Shown piece after piece: positions 18,797 through 29,170 of a stretch of 64,000 nt of DNA. Where the stretch lies: contig CACBQD010000007.1 of assembly GCA_902541285.1 (NCBI GenBank), forward strand, positions 1 through 64,000, written 5' to 3'. The notes under the pieces were generated by a model that was not told the origin of the DNA, searched no databases, and worked only from the letters and a program-made list of their open reading frames with translations. Every line of letters starts with the position of its first letter. Position 1 is the first letter of the stretch. The position numbers were made by a program, and so were the translations under genes. This stretch comes from an uncultured Pelagibacteraceae bacterium. Lineage in GTDB: Bacteria; Pseudomonadota; Alphaproteobacteria; Pelagibacterales; Pelagibacteraceae.

Positions 18797-19548
18797 TCCT
18801 TACCACCCATTATGTCTGGAGTTTGCCAGTTTAAGTTTTGGCCACTATCAATTGCTAAAACTTGACCAGTAATAGATTTATTTTTGATAAAAAAGTCAAC
18901 TGCATTGCAGATTTCTTCTACATTTGTCTGTCTTTTAAGAGGTGTTGCCATATATTGTTTTTTAAAGTGCTTGTCAGACTGTCTTTTATTTTTAATAGTT
19001 GGACCTGGAGCAATTCCATTTACTCTAATATTTGGGGCAAGACTCATTGCGCTAGTTTTGGTTAAAGTGTAAAGACCAGTTTTACTTAATGTATATGAAA
19101 AAAAATATGGTGTTAATTTAAATATTCTTTGATCAATTATATTAATAATATTATTGTTTTTGCCTCTAGCATTTTTAGCAAAACCTTTTGTCAATAAAGC
19201 TGGCGCTTTTAAATTAGCTTTTAAATGGCTTTCCCAACTTTTTGTTGTAAAATTCTCAAGGTTGTCGTTTTCAAATAATGAAGCATTATTTATTAAACAA
19301 TCAAAATATTTCAATTTTGTTTTTGAAAACTTTAACATTTTCTGTATCTCGTTCTCTTTAGTTAAATCTGCTTTTACCAGATAAATCTTTGTACCACTTT
19401 TATTTAAATCTTTTTTAAGACTCTCTGCCTTGGATTTAGATTTATTATAATGGATAACAATTTCAATATTAGGTCCAGATAATTTTTTAGCTATTGCAGC
19501 TCCCATTCGAGTTGCTGCTCCAGTAATTATTATCTTCCGTGCTTCCAT
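18793..19548 (-). CDS. folM: Pteridine-reductase-type (PTR1/FolM-like) short-chain dehydrogenase
   Basis: NADPH-dependent SDR of 251 residues. The cofactor loop is TGAATRMG (9-16), the TGxxxRxG variant of pteridine reductases rather than the usual TGxxxGxG. NNAS (87-90) is followed by F92. The usual catalytic serine is D139, followed by Y152 and K156. The spacings S-x-F, D+13=Y and D+17=K match Leishmania PTR1 (S111, F113, D181, Y194, K198). Expected activity is reduction of dihydropterins or dihydrofolate. folB lies two genes downstream. The FolM name is by analogy; a general SDR role is the alternative. Confidence 0.78.
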   Translation of the reverse strand: MEARKIIITGAATRMGAAIAKKLSGPNIEIVIHYNKSKSKAESLKKDLNKSGTKIYLVKADLTKENEIQKMLKFSKTKLKYFDCLINNASLFENDNLENFTTKSWESHLKANLKAPALLTKGFAKNARGKNNNIINIIDQRIFKLTPYFFSYTLSKTGLYTLTKTSAMSLAPNIRVNGIAPGPTIKNKRQSDKHFKKQYMATPLKRQTNVEEICNAVDFFIKNKSITGQVLAIDSGQNLNWQTPDIMGGKE

Positions 19549-21704
19549 TTTTTATCTCTTTTTTTTGTAACCCTTGTGCCAGGCATACCTAGTGTGGATC
19601 TACCTTTAGGATAAATTTTATTTTTAACATCGTACTGTCTAATTTTGGGGTTTAAAGTAATTTCTAATTCAGTACTTTGTAGTTTTCTCATCTCATCTCT
19701 AATTTTAGCGGCTTCCTCAAATTCCAGATTAGATGCAGCTTCTTTCATTTTTTTGTCCAATCCTTTTAAATGTTTTTTAAGGTTACCACCAATATTGGAA
19801 CCTTCACTTATTTTGACGTAATCTTTCTCGTAAACACTTTCTAGAATATCACTTATTTCTTTTTTTACAGATTTAGCGTCGATTTTATTTTTCTTATTGT
19901 ACTCTAATTGAATTTTTCTTCTTCGCTCAGTTTCTTTAATTGCTTTCTTTATACTTTTTGTTTCTTTATCAGCATAAAGAATAACTTTTCCATCTACGTT
20001 TCTTGCGGCTCTTCCTATTGTTTGAATTAGTGAAGTTTCTGATCGCAAAAATCCTTCTTTATCAGCATCTAGTATTCCAACTAAAGCACATTCTGGAATA
20101 TCTAAACCTTCTCTTAATAAATTTATTCCAACTAGAACATCAAATACACCCATTCTAAGATCTCTCATAATCTCTATTCTCTCAAGTGTATCTATATCAG
20201 AATGAAGGTATCTTACTTTTATCCCATTTTCATGAAGATACTCAGTTAAATCCTCTGCCATTTTTTTTGTAAGTGTTGTAACCAAAACTCTATAATTATT
20301 TTCAACTACTTTTTTGCATTCATGCATAAGGTCGTCTACTTGATTTTTTGCTGGTCTAATCTCAACTAGTGGATCTATTAATCCCGTAGGTCTTATTACC
20401 TGATCAATAAACTTGCCTTTAGTTTGTTCTAACTCCCACGGTCCAGGAGTTGCTGAAACAAATACAGTTTGTGTTCTCATCAAATCCCACTCTTCAAATT
20501 TTAAAGGTCTGTTATCCATGCAAGATGGTAATCTAAAACCATATTCGGCCAATGTGCTTTTTCGAGATCTATCTCCCTTAAACATCCCATTAAGTTGGGG
20601 AACTGTAACATGAGACTCATCTACAAAAACTAATGTGTTATCAGGAAAATATTCAAAAAGAGTAGGTGGTGGCTCTCCTGGTTTTCTACCAGATAAAAAT
20701 CTTGAATAATTTTCAATTCCTGCACAAGATCCAGTTGCTTCGATCATTTCTAAATCAAATTTAGTTCTTTCCTCTAATCGTTGCGCCTCTAATAATTTGT
20801 TTTCAGCTTTATGTTTTTTTAAAGTTTCCTCTAATTCTTTTCTTATTTTTATAATTGCTTGTTCTACAGTTGGTTTAGGAGTGATGTAATGAGAATTAGC
20901 ATAAACTTTTACTAGACTAAGATCTCTAACCTGATCTCCTGTCAAAGGATCAAATTCCTCAATCTTCTCAAGTTTATCACCAAATAAACTTAGTCTCCAT
21001 GCTCTATCCTCTAGATGAGATGGAAATATTTCTAAATATTCTCCCCTTGCCCTAAATGTTCCTCTAAAAAAATTTTGATCATTTCTCTTATACTGAAGAG
21101 CAACAAGAGATTTTATTATTTGTTCTCTATTATATTCATAGTTTTTCTGAAGAGTTAAAGTCATTTTGCTGTAAGCTTCGACTGATCCCAAACCATAAAT
21201 ACAAGAAACACTTGCAACTATTAAAACATCGTCTCTTTCAAGAAGAGATCTTGTTGCCGAGTGTCTCATTCTATCAATCTGCTCGTTTATAGAAGCTTCT
21301 TTCTCTATGTACGTATCTGATCTTGGTACGTAAGCTTCTGGAGTGTAATAATCATAGTAAGATACAAAATACTCAACAGCATTATCTGGAAAAAAAGTTT
21401 TCATCTCACCGTAAAGTTGAGCTGCCAAAGTTTTATTTGGTGCCAATATTAACGCTGGTCTATTCGTAGCTTCTATAACTTTTGCCATTGTAAAAGTTTT
21501 TCCAGATCCAGTTACTCCTAATAATACTTGATTAAACTCATTTTTTTTAGCTCCTTGGACAAGCTTTTTAATTGCCTCTGGCTGGTCACCAGCCGGGGTA
21601 AAATCTGACTTTATTTTGAATTTTTTTCCACCTTCGAGTTTTCCACCGATTTTTGGGTTTTTGCTCTGAATGTCTGTAATTAGGTCTTGATATGTATTCT
21701 CCAT
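19530..21704 (-). CDS. uvrB: Excinuclease ABC subunit B
   Basis: Damage-verifying helicase-like subunit of nucleotide excision repair. The 724 residues have Walker A GVTGSGKT (63-70), the damage-probing beta-hairpin region (about 115-150, [19 protein letters not shown]), DESH helicase motif II, the helicase C-terminal motifs ending in QTIGRAARN, and a C-terminal UVR domain (about 640-680, [14 protein letters not shown]) that contacts UvrC. It heads the minus-strand run and overlaps the SDR gene by 19 bases. The SDR, hydrolase and folB genes separate it from its partner uvrC. Confidence 0.98.
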   Translation of the reverse strand: MENTYQDLITDIQSKNPKIGGKLEGGKKFKIKSDFTPAGDQPEAIKKLVQGAKKNEFNQVLLGVTGSGKTFTMAKVIEATNRPALILAPNKTLAAQLYGEMKTFFPDNAVEYFVSYYDYYTPEAYVPRSDTYIEKEASINEQIDRMRHSATRSLLERDDVLIVASVSCIYGLGSVEAYSKMTLTLQKNYEYNREQIIKSLVALQYKRNDQNFFRGTFRARGEYLEIFPSHLEDRAWRLSLFGDKLEKIEEFDPLTGDQVRDLSLVKVYANSHYITPKPTVEQAIIKIRKELEETLKKHKAENKLLEAQRLEERTKFDLEMIEATGSCAGIENYSRFLSGRKPGEPPPTLFEYFPDNTLVFVDESHVTVPQLNGMFKGDRSRKSTLAEYGFRLPSCMDNRPLKFEEWDLMRTQTVFVSATPGPWELEQTKGKFIDQVIRPTGLIDPLVEIRPAKNQVDDLMHECKKVVENNYRVLVTTLTKKMAEDLTEYLHENGIKVRYLHSDIDTLERIEIMRDLRMGVFDVLVGINLLREGLDIPECALVGILDADKEGFLRSETSLIQTIGRAARNVDGKVILYADKETKSIKKAIKETERRRKIQLEYNKKNKIDAKSVKKEISDILESVYEKDYVKISEGSNIGGNLKKHLKGLDKKMKEAASNLEFEEAAKIRDEMRKLQSTELEITLNPKIRQYDVKNKIYPKGRSTLGMPGTRVTKKRDKKWKHGR

Positions 21705-21740
21705 ATATTAAACAACGTAATTGAATAATTTCATAATTCA

Positions 21741-22928
21741 ATGAGCATAATATCTAATAATTTAAAAAGAATTAAACCATCCCCAACTATTGCAGTTACT
21801 CAAAAGGCAAGAGAATTAAGAGCTGCAGGAAAAGATGTAGTTGGCCTTGGGGCAGGGGAACCAGATTTTGATACTCCTATCAATGTTAAAAATGCAGCCA
21901 TTAAAGCAATAAGAGATGGAGATACAAAGTATACTGCAGTTGATGGAACTCCAGCATTAAAAAAAGCAATTTTAAAAAAATTTAAAAGAGAAAATAAATT
22001 AAATTATAAACTAGATGAAATCACAGTTGGAACTGGAGGTAAACAAGTTCTCTATAACACTTTTATGGCAACTTTAAATAAAGGAGATGAAGTTATTATT
22101 CCTGCTCCATTCTGGGTTTCATATCCAGATATGGTTCTCTTAGCAGGAGGAAAACCAAAAATAGTAAAATGTGATGAAAAAGATGGATTTAAAATTACAC
22201 CTGCAAAATTAAAAGCTGCGATTACAAAAAGAACGAAATGGATAATTCTTAATTCTCCATCTAATCCAACTGGATCTGGATACAGCAAATCAGAAATTCA
22301 AAAATTAGCAAAGGTTTTAATAAAAAACAAAAAAGTTCACATTTTGAGCGATGATATTTATGAGCATGTTAAATATGATAATTTTAAATTTTTTACTATT
22401 GCTCAAATTTCAAAATTAAAATCTCGAACATTAACAATGAATGGAGTGAGCAAATCTTATGCGATGACTGGTTGGAGAATTGGTTACGCAGCTGGACCAA
22501 AAGAAATAATTTCTGCAATTAGAAAAATTCAATCTCAGTCTACTTCGAATCCATCATCAATTAGTCAAGCAGCAGCCGTTGAAGCTTTGAATGGCAAACA
22601 AGACTTTATTAAGAAAAGAGCAAAATCCTTTAAAGAAAGAAGAGATTTTGTTGTCAAAAGTTTAAATAATATTGATGGTATCAGCTGCTTGAAACCTAAT
22701 GGTGCATTTTACGTATTTCCGAATTGTAAAAAACTTCTTAATAAAAGAACTAAACTTAAAAAAGATACTGATTTTGTTCAAAAACTATTAGAAAAACAAA
22801 ATGTTGCTGCTGTTCAAGGCTCAGCATTTGGTTTAGATGGATATTTTAGAATTTCATATGCAACTTCAATGGCAAAACTTAAAATAGCAATGGCTAGAAT
22901 TAAAAAGTTTTGTGAGGATTTAGGATAA
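21741..22928 (+). CDS. aspC: Aspartate aminotransferase (class I, AspC/AAT-like)
   Basis: PLP-dependent aminotransferase exchanging amino groups between aspartate and 2-oxoglutarate; this subgroup may also take prephenate or aromatic substrates. The 395-residue protein has VVGLGAGEPDFDTP near the N-terminus, the NSPSNPTG block, the PLP lysine K238 in SKSYAMTGWRIGY, and RISYATS near the C-terminus with the carboxylate-binding arginine. It is divergent from uvrB across 36 bases and meets psiE tail to tail with a 2-base gap. Confidence 0.93.
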   Translation: MSIISNNLKRIKPSPTIAVTQKARELRAAGKDVVGLGAGEPDFDTPINVKNAAIKAIRDGDTKYTAVDGTPALKKAILKKFKRENKLNYKLDEITVGTGGKQVLYNTFMATLNKGDEVIIPAPFWVSYPDMVLLAGGKPKIVKCDEKDGFKITPAKLKAAITKRTKWIILNSPSNPTGSGYSKSEIQKLAKVLIKNKKVHILSDDIYEHVKYDNFKFFTIAQISKLKSRTLTMNGVSKSYAMTGWRIGYAAGPKEIISAIRKIQSQSTSNPSSISQAAAVEALNGKQDFIKKRAKSFKERRDFVVKSLNNIDGISCLKPNGAFYVFPNCKKLLNKRTKLKKDTDFVQKLLEKQNVAAVQGSAFGLDGYFRISYATSMAKLKIAMARIKKFCEDLG

Positions 22929-22930
22929 AC

Positions 22931-23305
22931 CTATTTTTTTTTATTTAGTCCAATTAGAGAAGAATTTCTAAATCTTAAAATTACAATTGCTAAAGCAATT
23001 AAAACAATCGCACCAGCTTCATAAAGTAATATCTCTGGATTTAAAGATTTTCCTTGTAAAATAATAAATCTAGCGAGTGCTGTTATAGCTATAAATAAAG
23101 GTAAAGTAATTTGAATTGATTGGCTTTCCCAAAATACTCTAACCATTGCAAGCACCTCAAGATATAGAAAAAGCAAAAGCAGATCTGCTAAAGTAACTCG
23201 TTGCACAAGTATCATTTGATACATCTCTTGCCCAAAAGCAATGACTGTACTAACTAAAATGATTACTAACGCTACAAGCTGGATTTGTTTTACGATATTT
23301 TCCAT
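22931..23305 (-). CDS. PsiE-family membrane protein
   Basis: A 124-residue protein with four hydrophobic helices (about 8-28, 36-58, 66-84, 92-110) and a polar C-terminal end. The ADLLLLFLYLEVLAMVR segment and overall pattern match the PsiE family, named for induction by phosphate starvation in E. coli; its biochemical role is unknown. It stands alone on the minus strand after trxB, 59 bases away. I see no Pho box that I could defend upstream. Family assignment is by pattern. Confidence 0.7.
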   Translation of the reverse strand: MENIVKQIQLVALVIILVSTVIAFGQEMYQMILVQRVTLADLLLLFLYLEVLAMVRVFWESQSIQITLPLFIAITALARFIILQGKSLNPEILLYEAGAIVLIALAIVILRFRNSSLIGLNKKK

Positions 23306-23364
23306 CTAATTAATTTATAATTTAATTCAAATATTTATTCTAGATCAAATTTATTGGAATATAA

Positions 23365-24312
23365 TCAATCGTGGGAGAGAAACTTTTCTGCCTCTAAAGC
23401 AGCCATACATCCCATTCCAGCCGCTGTTACAGCTTGTCTAAATATTTTATCTTTTACATCTCCAGCGGCGAATACACCTGGAATATTTGTTTCTGTCGAA
23501 TCATTCTTTGTTACTAAATATCCTTCTTTATCCATTTCTAGTTGGTTTTTAAATAATGATGTTGCTGGATCATGTCCTATAGCAATGAACAAGCCATCAA
23601 TTTTTAGTTCGTCTATTTTATTTGTTTTAACATTTTTAATTTTTAATCCAGTTACATTTTTAGGATCATTATCCCCAATAACTTCATCAACAACAGAGTC
23701 CCAAATTATTTCAATTTTTTTATTTTCCATTAATTTCTTTTGAAGTAATTTTTCTGCTCTCAAACTATCTCTTCTGTGTATAAGTTGAACTTTTGAAGCA
23801 AATTTTGTTAAAAACATAGCTTCTTCAACTGCAGCATTTCCACCTCCAACAACTGCTACAGTTTTGTCTTTAAAGAAAAATCCATCACATGTTGCACATG
23901 CAGACACACCAAAACCTCTGAAATTTTGTTCTGAGTCAATATTTAACCATCTTGCTTGAGCTCCTGTTGATATAATAATTGAGTCTGCCTCATAAATTTG
24001 ACCACTATCTCCAACAGCCTTAAATGGCTTAGATTTTAAGTCCACTGATGCAATATGATCTTGTATCATTTCAGTTCCAACTACCTCTGCCTGACCTTTC
24101 ATTTGATCCATAAGCCATGGCCCTTGTATTACATCTTTAAATCCAGGAAAATTTTCAACATCAGTTGTTGTTGTTAATTGGCCACCAGGTTCCATACCAT
24201 GAACTAATATTGGTTTTAACATTGCTCTTGCAGCATAAATTGCTGCAGTATATCCAGCGGGACCTGACCCAATTATTAACACTTTTGTTTGTTTAGTTGG
24301 ATTTTCACTCAT
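23365..24312 (-). CDS. trxB: Thioredoxin-disulfide reductase
   Basis: NADPH-dependent flavoenzyme that reduces thioredoxin. The 315 residues show the FAD-binding GSGPAGYTAA (15-24), the redox-active disulfide CATC (C139, C142) in CATCDGFFF, the NADPH-binding GGGNAAVEEA (156-165), and the C-terminal FAD block VFAAGDVKD. Length and the CATC motif fit the low-molecular-weight bacterial type. The start is only 21 bases from that of the divergent ELM1-like gene, so their promoters must overlap or extend into coding sequence. Confidence 0.96.
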   Translation of the reverse strand: MSENPTKQTKVLIIGSGPAGYTAAIYAARAMLKPILVHGMEPGGQLTTTTDVENFPGFKDVIQGPWLMDQMKGQAEVVGTEMIQDHIASVDLKSKPFKAVGDSGQIYEADSIIISTGAQARWLNIDSEQNFRGFGVSACATCDGFFFKDKTVAVVGGGNAAVEEAMFLTKFASKVQLIHRRDSLRAEKLLQKKLMENKKIEIIWDSVVDEVIGDNDPKNVTGLKIKNVKTNKIDELKIDGLFIAIGHDPATSLFKNQLEMDKEGYLVTKNDSTETNIPGVFAAGDVKDKIFRQAVTAAGMGCMAALEAEKFLSHD

Positions 24313-24333
24313 ATGAAAGCTATATAATGATTA

Positions 24334-25281
24334 ATGACTAAATTGAAAGGTATATTATTAACAGAAGGTATGCATGGGATGATTAGCCAAGTAGAAGGTT
24401 TGGCCAAAGCTTTAGATATAAATTATTCTCACCACACAGTTGAAACAAAAGCTTTCTGGAAAGTTATACCACCAAAATTTACTCCAGTATCCGACTCAGT
24501 TTTTAAACAAATTGAATGCGATGATGTTGATTTAATAATTTCATGTGGGAGAAAAAGTATTATTCCATCATTATTCATAAAAAAAAATTCAAAGAAAAAA
24601 GTATTTAACATTCATATTCAAAACCCAAAGATAAAACTAGAGAATTTTGATTTAGTTGTAGTACCCGAGCACGATAATCTTGATGGGCATAACGTAGTAA
24701 AAACAAAAGGAGCTATTCATTATTTAACAAGTGAAGAAATTGAAAAAGACAAAGAATATTTGTTTAGTATTTCAAGCAAATTGAAGGATAAAAATATAAT
24801 TTCATTAATAATTGGTGGTCCTACTCAGTATTATGATTATTCAGATAGAAACATCCAAGAAATTTTTTCAAAAGTAAATTATTTAGTTAAAGAAAATAAT
24901 CTTAATTTAGTAGTCATCCCCTCTATGAGAACGCCAAAGGGAACTATAGAACATGCAAAAATTTATTTTGGAAATGATCATTTAGTTTTAGATGGTGTTG
25001 ATAAGAAGGCCTATTTAAGTGCGCTTGCTATATCAAAGCATATAGTTGTTACTTGCGATTCAAGCTCTATGATTTCCGAGGCAGCTTTAACTGGGAAACC
25101 AATTTATGTTGCCACTATTCCACCTAAAAAAAGTGATAAAAGGTTTAGAAATTTTAGAAAATTATTTCAAGAAATGAATATTTTAAAAGAACTGGGAGAA
25201 AAATTAGAAAATTGGAACTATGAAAAATTAGATGAAACGAATAGAGTAGCAAATATCATTAAAGATAAAATTCAATTATAA
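24334..25281 (+). CDS. ELM1-like (mitochondrial fission ELM1 family, glycosyltransferase-like) protein
   Basis: A 315-residue protein of the family that includes plant mitochondrial fission factor ELM1, widespread in alphaproteobacteria with unknown function and a predicted glycosyltransferase-B-like fold. Characteristic are the start with LLTEGMHGMISQVEGLAKAL (about 8-27), IISCGRKSI, the IIGGPTQYYDYSD segment where a glycosyltransferase would bind nucleotide sugar, VVTCDSSSMISEA and TGKPIYV. It is joined to the next gene by a TAATG overlap of one base. No signal peptide is evident, so it should be cytoplasmic. Confidence 0.75.
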   Translation: MTKLKGILLTEGMHGMISQVEGLAKALDINYSHHTVETKAFWKVIPPKFTPVSDSVFKQIECDDVDLIISCGRKSIIPSLFIKKNSKKKVFNIHIQNPKIKLENFDLVVVPEHDNLDGHNVVKTKGAIHYLTSEEIEKDKEYLFSISSKLKDKNIISLIIGGPTQYYDYSDRNIQEIFSKVNYLVKENNLNLVVIPSMRTPKGTIEHAKIYFGNDHLVLDGVDKKAYLSALAISKHIVVTCDSSSMISEAALTGKPIYVATIPPKKSDKRFRNFRKLFQEMNILKELGEKLENWNYEKLDETNRVANIIKDKIQL

Positions 25282-25943
25282 TGGCATTTTTAAATTCAAT
25301 ATTGAAAAATTCTTCAAATCATAAATCCCCTTTTGAACATTGGGAATTAAATCAACCACTATCTGACGGCCAAGTTCAGGAAATTGTAAATGCTGATATA
25401 GCTAACCCCTTAGAGCATAATTTAAATTATGATGGGACTAGAGCAATTGATGGAGGCGAAGGTAAATTTAGAGAAGGTATATCAGACGGAGGCAAAGCAT
25501 TAAAATTTAGATGTTTTGTGACAAAAGAAAATTCAAATAAATTCCCTAATCTTGTTGAATTTATCAAAGAGCTGCAAAATCCATTAACTTACAAAAAAAT
25601 TTCCGAAATGATAAATAAAGATCTTTCTAATTCATATGTAAGAGTTGAAGTTATCTGTGATAGAAAAGGATTCTGGTTAAAACCACATTGCGATATTAAA
25701 GAGAAACTGATGTCATGTTTATTATTCGTAAACAAACATAATGAAAAAGAAGATTTAGGCACAGATTTTTATGATGAAAATCTAAAATTAGCAAAAACTG
25801 TTCCTTATAGAGATAATTATGGTTATTTCTTTTCAAGTGGCCCTAACACTTGGCACGGTATGGAAAAAAAAGAAATAGTAAAAGAGAGAAGATGTCTTCA
25901 AGTAAATTATGTTACATTCGAGACAGATTGGAAAGTTAATTAA
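25281..25943 (+). CDS. Putative 2-oxoglutarate/Fe(II)-dependent oxygenase
   Basis: A 220-residue protein with the facial-triad pattern of this superfamily: H136-x-D138 in LKPHCDIKEK, a distal H192 in GPNTWHGMEK, and an arginine about 11 residues later (R203 or R204) that could hold 2-oxoglutarate. This spacing is usual for prolyl-hydroxylase-like and related enzymes. The substrate is unknown. Its start codon shares one base with the stop of the ELM1-like gene, so the two are almost certainly translated together. The gene ends 2 bases from the 3' end of carB. Confidence 0.68.
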   Translation: MAFLNSILKNSSNHKSPFEHWELNQPLSDGQVQEIVNADIANPLEHNLNYDGTRAIDGGEGKFREGISDGGKALKFRCFVTKENSNKFPNLVEFIKELQNPLTYKKISEMINKDLSNSYVRVEVICDRKGFWLKPHCDIKEKLMSCLLFVNKHNEKEDLGTDFYDENLKLAKTVPYRDNYGYFFSSGPNTWHGMEKKEIVKERRCLQVNYVTFETDWKVN

Positions 25944-25945
25944 AA

Positions 25946-28900
25946 TTAATTATCTTGCAAAGATTTGACACTTAATTTTGTCGTTTTTAAAGATTTTATT
26001 GCTTCCAAGAATGAATAGGCTGTAGACATATTCGTACAATAAGGAATTTTGTTTGCAAGAGTTCCTCTTCTCAATGCTCTAGCATCACTAATTCTGTGCT
26101 CAGAGTTTCCACCTCCCGTATTTATTACCAAAGATATTTTTTTAGAATTTAAAACATCTACTATATGTGGTCTGCCACTGCTTACTTTATTAATTTTTTT
26201 ACATTTCATTCCATTTTGTTTTAAAATCTCAGAAGTTCCTTTGGTTGCAGAAAGTGTGAATCCAAGTTTTATTAATCTTTGAGCTATACCAATTATTTCT
26301 TGTTTGTGAGAGTCTTTTACCGACAAGAATGCCATTCCTTTAGTTGGCAATGAATTTGAAGCAGCAATTTGACTTTTTGCAACAGCCATTCCAAAATCAT
26401 CATCAAAACCCATTACCTCTCCAGTAGACTTCATCTCAGGGCCAAGCAATAAATCACTATCTGGAAATTTATTGAATGGAAATACAGATTCTTTTACAGC
26501 AAATTTTTTATTGGTTTTATATTTTAATTTATATTTGCTTAACTTTTCTCCAGACATTATTCTTGATGCAATTTTTGCAAGTGGAATACCATTTGCTTTT
26601 GAAACAAAAGGAACAGTTCTGCTTGCTCTAGGATTAACTTCAATGACAAAAATTTCATCATTTTTAATTGCAAATTGAATATTTAAAAAACCTTTAACTT
26701 TCAAAGCTAGAGCTAATTTTCTTGTTTGTATTTTAAGTTCTCTTAAAAGATTTGCCTTTATTGATACCGGCGGCAAGCAGCAAGCAGAGTCCCCAGAATG
26801 AATTCCTGCTTCTTCGATGTGTTGCATTATTCCAGCAACATAAACATCTTTTCCGTCAGAAATTGCATCTACATCTACTTCCATTGCATTGTCGATAAAT
26901 TTATCAATTAATATTGGATTTTGCTCTGATGCTTTGAAGGCCTCATTAATAAATTGTTTCAATTGACTTTTGTCATGAACAATTTCCATAGCTCTTCCAC
27001 CCAAAACATAAGAAGGTCTTACAACTACAGGCAATCCAATTTTTTCAGTAACATTTATAGCTTGATTAAACTTGTAGGCTATTCCACTTTCCGCCTGCTT
27101 TAATTTAAGTTTTATAAGCAACTCTCTAAATCTGTCTCTATCTTCAGCAAGATCAATAGATTTATATTGTGTCCCTAAAATAGGTAATTTATTTTCATCT
27201 AAAAATTTGGCTAATTTGATAGGAGTTTGTCCTCCAAATTGTGCAATAATCCCAATTAGATTTCCTTTTGATTTTTCTTTTAAAATTATATTCTCAACAT
27301 ATTCTTCAATTAAAGGTTCAAAGTATAATCTATCACTTGTATCATAATCTGTAGAAACAGTTTCTGGGTTACAATTTATCATTATTGTTTCAAAACCTGC
27401 TTCTTTTAAAGAAAAGCTAGCCTGACAGCAGCAGTAATCAAACTCTATACCTTGACCAATTCTATTTGGTCCTCCACCTAAAATTATTATTTTCTTTTTA
27501 TTACTTGGCGCAGCTTCGCATTCAGTTTTAATAGAAAAATTTCTTTGATATGTAGAATACATATAAGGTGTGAAAGATTTGAATTCAGCAGCACAGGTAT
27601 CAACTTTCTTAAAAACAGGCATAACTTTTAGCCCCTTTCTTTTTGATTTGACGACTATTTCTTTTTGACCAGTGATTTGTGATATCTTTTTGTCAGAAAA
27701 GCCTATTGATTTTATTCTATTAAATTCTTCAAAAGTTTTGGGTAGCCCTTTTAAACTTAATATTTTTTCTTCATCAACTATTTCCTTAATTTGATTTAAA
27801 AACCATGGATCTACTTTTGATAATTTATATATAACACCTAAAGAAATTTTTTTTCTAAAAGCTTCTGCAATTAATAGTAATTTATTTGGAATATTGATTT
27901 TTAAATTTTTTAGGATTTCTTTTTTTGAATATTTAAAAATATTATCTAATCCAGAAAAACCAGTTTCAAGTGAAACTAGAGCTTTTTGAAAAGACTCTTT
28001 GAAATTTCTACCAATTGCCATTGCCTCACCAACCGATCTCATGGATGTACCTAAAATTGCTTCTGTGTCAGAAAATTTTTCAAACGTAAACCTTGGAATT
28101 TTTGTCACAACGTAATCGATTGTTGGTTCAAAAGAAGCTGGTGTTACTTTTGTTATTTCATTTTGTAGTTCATCTAGAGTATAACCAATTGCTAATTTTG
28201 CGGCCACTTTTGCTATTGGAAAGCCAGTTGCTTTAGAAGCTAATGCAGATGATCTTGAAACTCTAGGGTTCATTTCAATAATTACCATTCTTCCATTTTT
28301 TGGATCTATGGCAAATTGAACATTGGAACCTCCAGTTTCAACACCTATTTTTCTTAAGCAAGCAATAGATGCATTTCTCATTACTTGATACTCTTTATCT
28401 GTCAACGTTAATGCTGGAGCTATAGTAACAGAGTCACCAGTATGAGTTCCCATTGGATCAACATTTTCTATTGAACAGATAATTATACAATTATCATTTT
28501 TATCTCTAACGACCTCCATCTCAAATTCTTTCCAACCATCTAAACATTCTTCAACTAAAACCTGATTTTGAGGAGACTCATTCATCCCTTCTTTTACAAT
28601 TTTAAAAAAATCTTTTTTTGTTCTCGCAATTCCTCCACCTAATCCACCTAAAGTGAATGAAGGTCTAATAATTGCAGGAAGACCAATTTTGTTTAAACAT
28701 TTTTTTGCGTTTGAAAATTTATTAAGAACTTCTGACTTTGGTAAATCAATACCAATATCAGACATATTCTTTCTAAATTTTTTTCTATCTTCAGCATTTG
28801 CTATTGCTTTAGAGTTTGCTCCAATAAGTTCAATTTTATACTTTTTAAGTAAACCAATTTTTTCTGCATTAATTGCAAGATTTAACGCAGTCTGACCACC

Positions 28901-29170
28901 CATTGTAGGTAGAATAGCGTCAGGCCTTTCTTTTTTGATAACTTCCTCAAGCACTTCCAAAGATATTGGTTCGATATAAGTTTTATCGGCAACACCAGGG
29001 TCAGTCATTATAGTTGCTGGATTTGAGTTAATTAATATTACTTTATAACCCTCATCTTTTAAGGCTTTACATGCCTGTGTTCCTGAATAATCAAATTCAC
29101 AAGCTTGGCCAATGATAATTGGACCAGCTCCAATGACTAAAATTTTTTTAATGTCTTTTCTTTTTGGCAT
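25946..29170 (-). CDS. carB: Carbamoyl-phosphate synthase large subunit
   Basis: Makes carbamoyl phosphate for pyrimidines and arginine from bicarbonate, ATP and ammonia delivered by CarA. The 1074 residues show the two homologous halves, each with an ATP-grasp domain: [23 protein letters not shown] at the start of the first (about 8-30) and the repeat [19 protein letters not shown] near 560-580. A methylglyoxal-synthase-like regulatory domain closes the protein (about 940-1060). carA precedes it, overlapping by 23 bases. Confidence 0.98.
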   Translation of the reverse strand: MPKRKDIKKILVIGAGPIIIGQACEFDYSGTQACKALKDEGYKVILINSNPATIMTDPGVADKTYIEPISLEVLEEVIKKERPDAILPTMGGQTALNLAINAEKIGLLKKYKIELIGANSKAIANAEDRKKFRKNMSDIGIDLPKSEVLNKFSNAKKCLNKIGLPAIIRPSFTLGGLGGGIARTKKDFFKIVKEGMNESPQNQVLVEECLDGWKEFEMEVVRDKNDNCIIICSIENVDPMGTHTGDSVTIAPALTLTDKEYQVMRNASIACLRKIGVETGGSNVQFAIDPKNGRMVIIEMNPRVSRSSALASKATGFPIAKVAAKLAIGYTLDELQNEITKVTPASFEPTIDYVVTKIPRFTFEKFSDTEAILGTSMRSVGEAMAIGRNFKESFQKALVSLETGFSGLDNIFKYSKKEILKNLKINIPNKLLLIAEAFRKKISLGVIYKLSKVDPWFLNQIKEIVDEEKILSLKGLPKTFEEFNRIKSIGFSDKKISQITGQKEIVVKSKRKGLKVMPVFKKVDTCAAEFKSFTPYMYSTYQRNFSIKTECEAAPSNKKKIIILGGGPNRIGQGIEFDYCCCQASFSLKEAGFETIMINCNPETVSTDYDTSDRLYFEPLIEEYVENIILKEKSKGNLIGIIAQFGGQTPIKLAKFLDENKLPILGTQYKSIDLAEDRDRFRELLIKLKLKQAESGIAYKFNQAINVTEKIGLPVVVRPSYVLGGRAMEIVHDKSQLKQFINEAFKASEQNPILIDKFIDNAMEVDVDAISDGKDVYVAGIMQHIEEAGIHSGDSACCLPPVSIKANLLRELKIQTRKLALALKVKGFLNIQFAIKNDEIFVIEVNPRASRTVPFVSKANGIPLAKIASRIMSGEKLSKYKLKYKTNKKFAVKESVFPFNKFPDSDLLLGPEMKSTGEVMGFDDDFGMAVAKSQIAASNSLPTKGMAFLSVKDSHKQEIIGIAQRLIKLGFTLSATKGTSEILKQNGMKCKKINKVSSGRPHIVDVLNSKKISLVINTGGGNSEHRISDARALRRGTLANKIPYCTNMSTAYSFLEAIKSLKTTKLSVKSLQDN

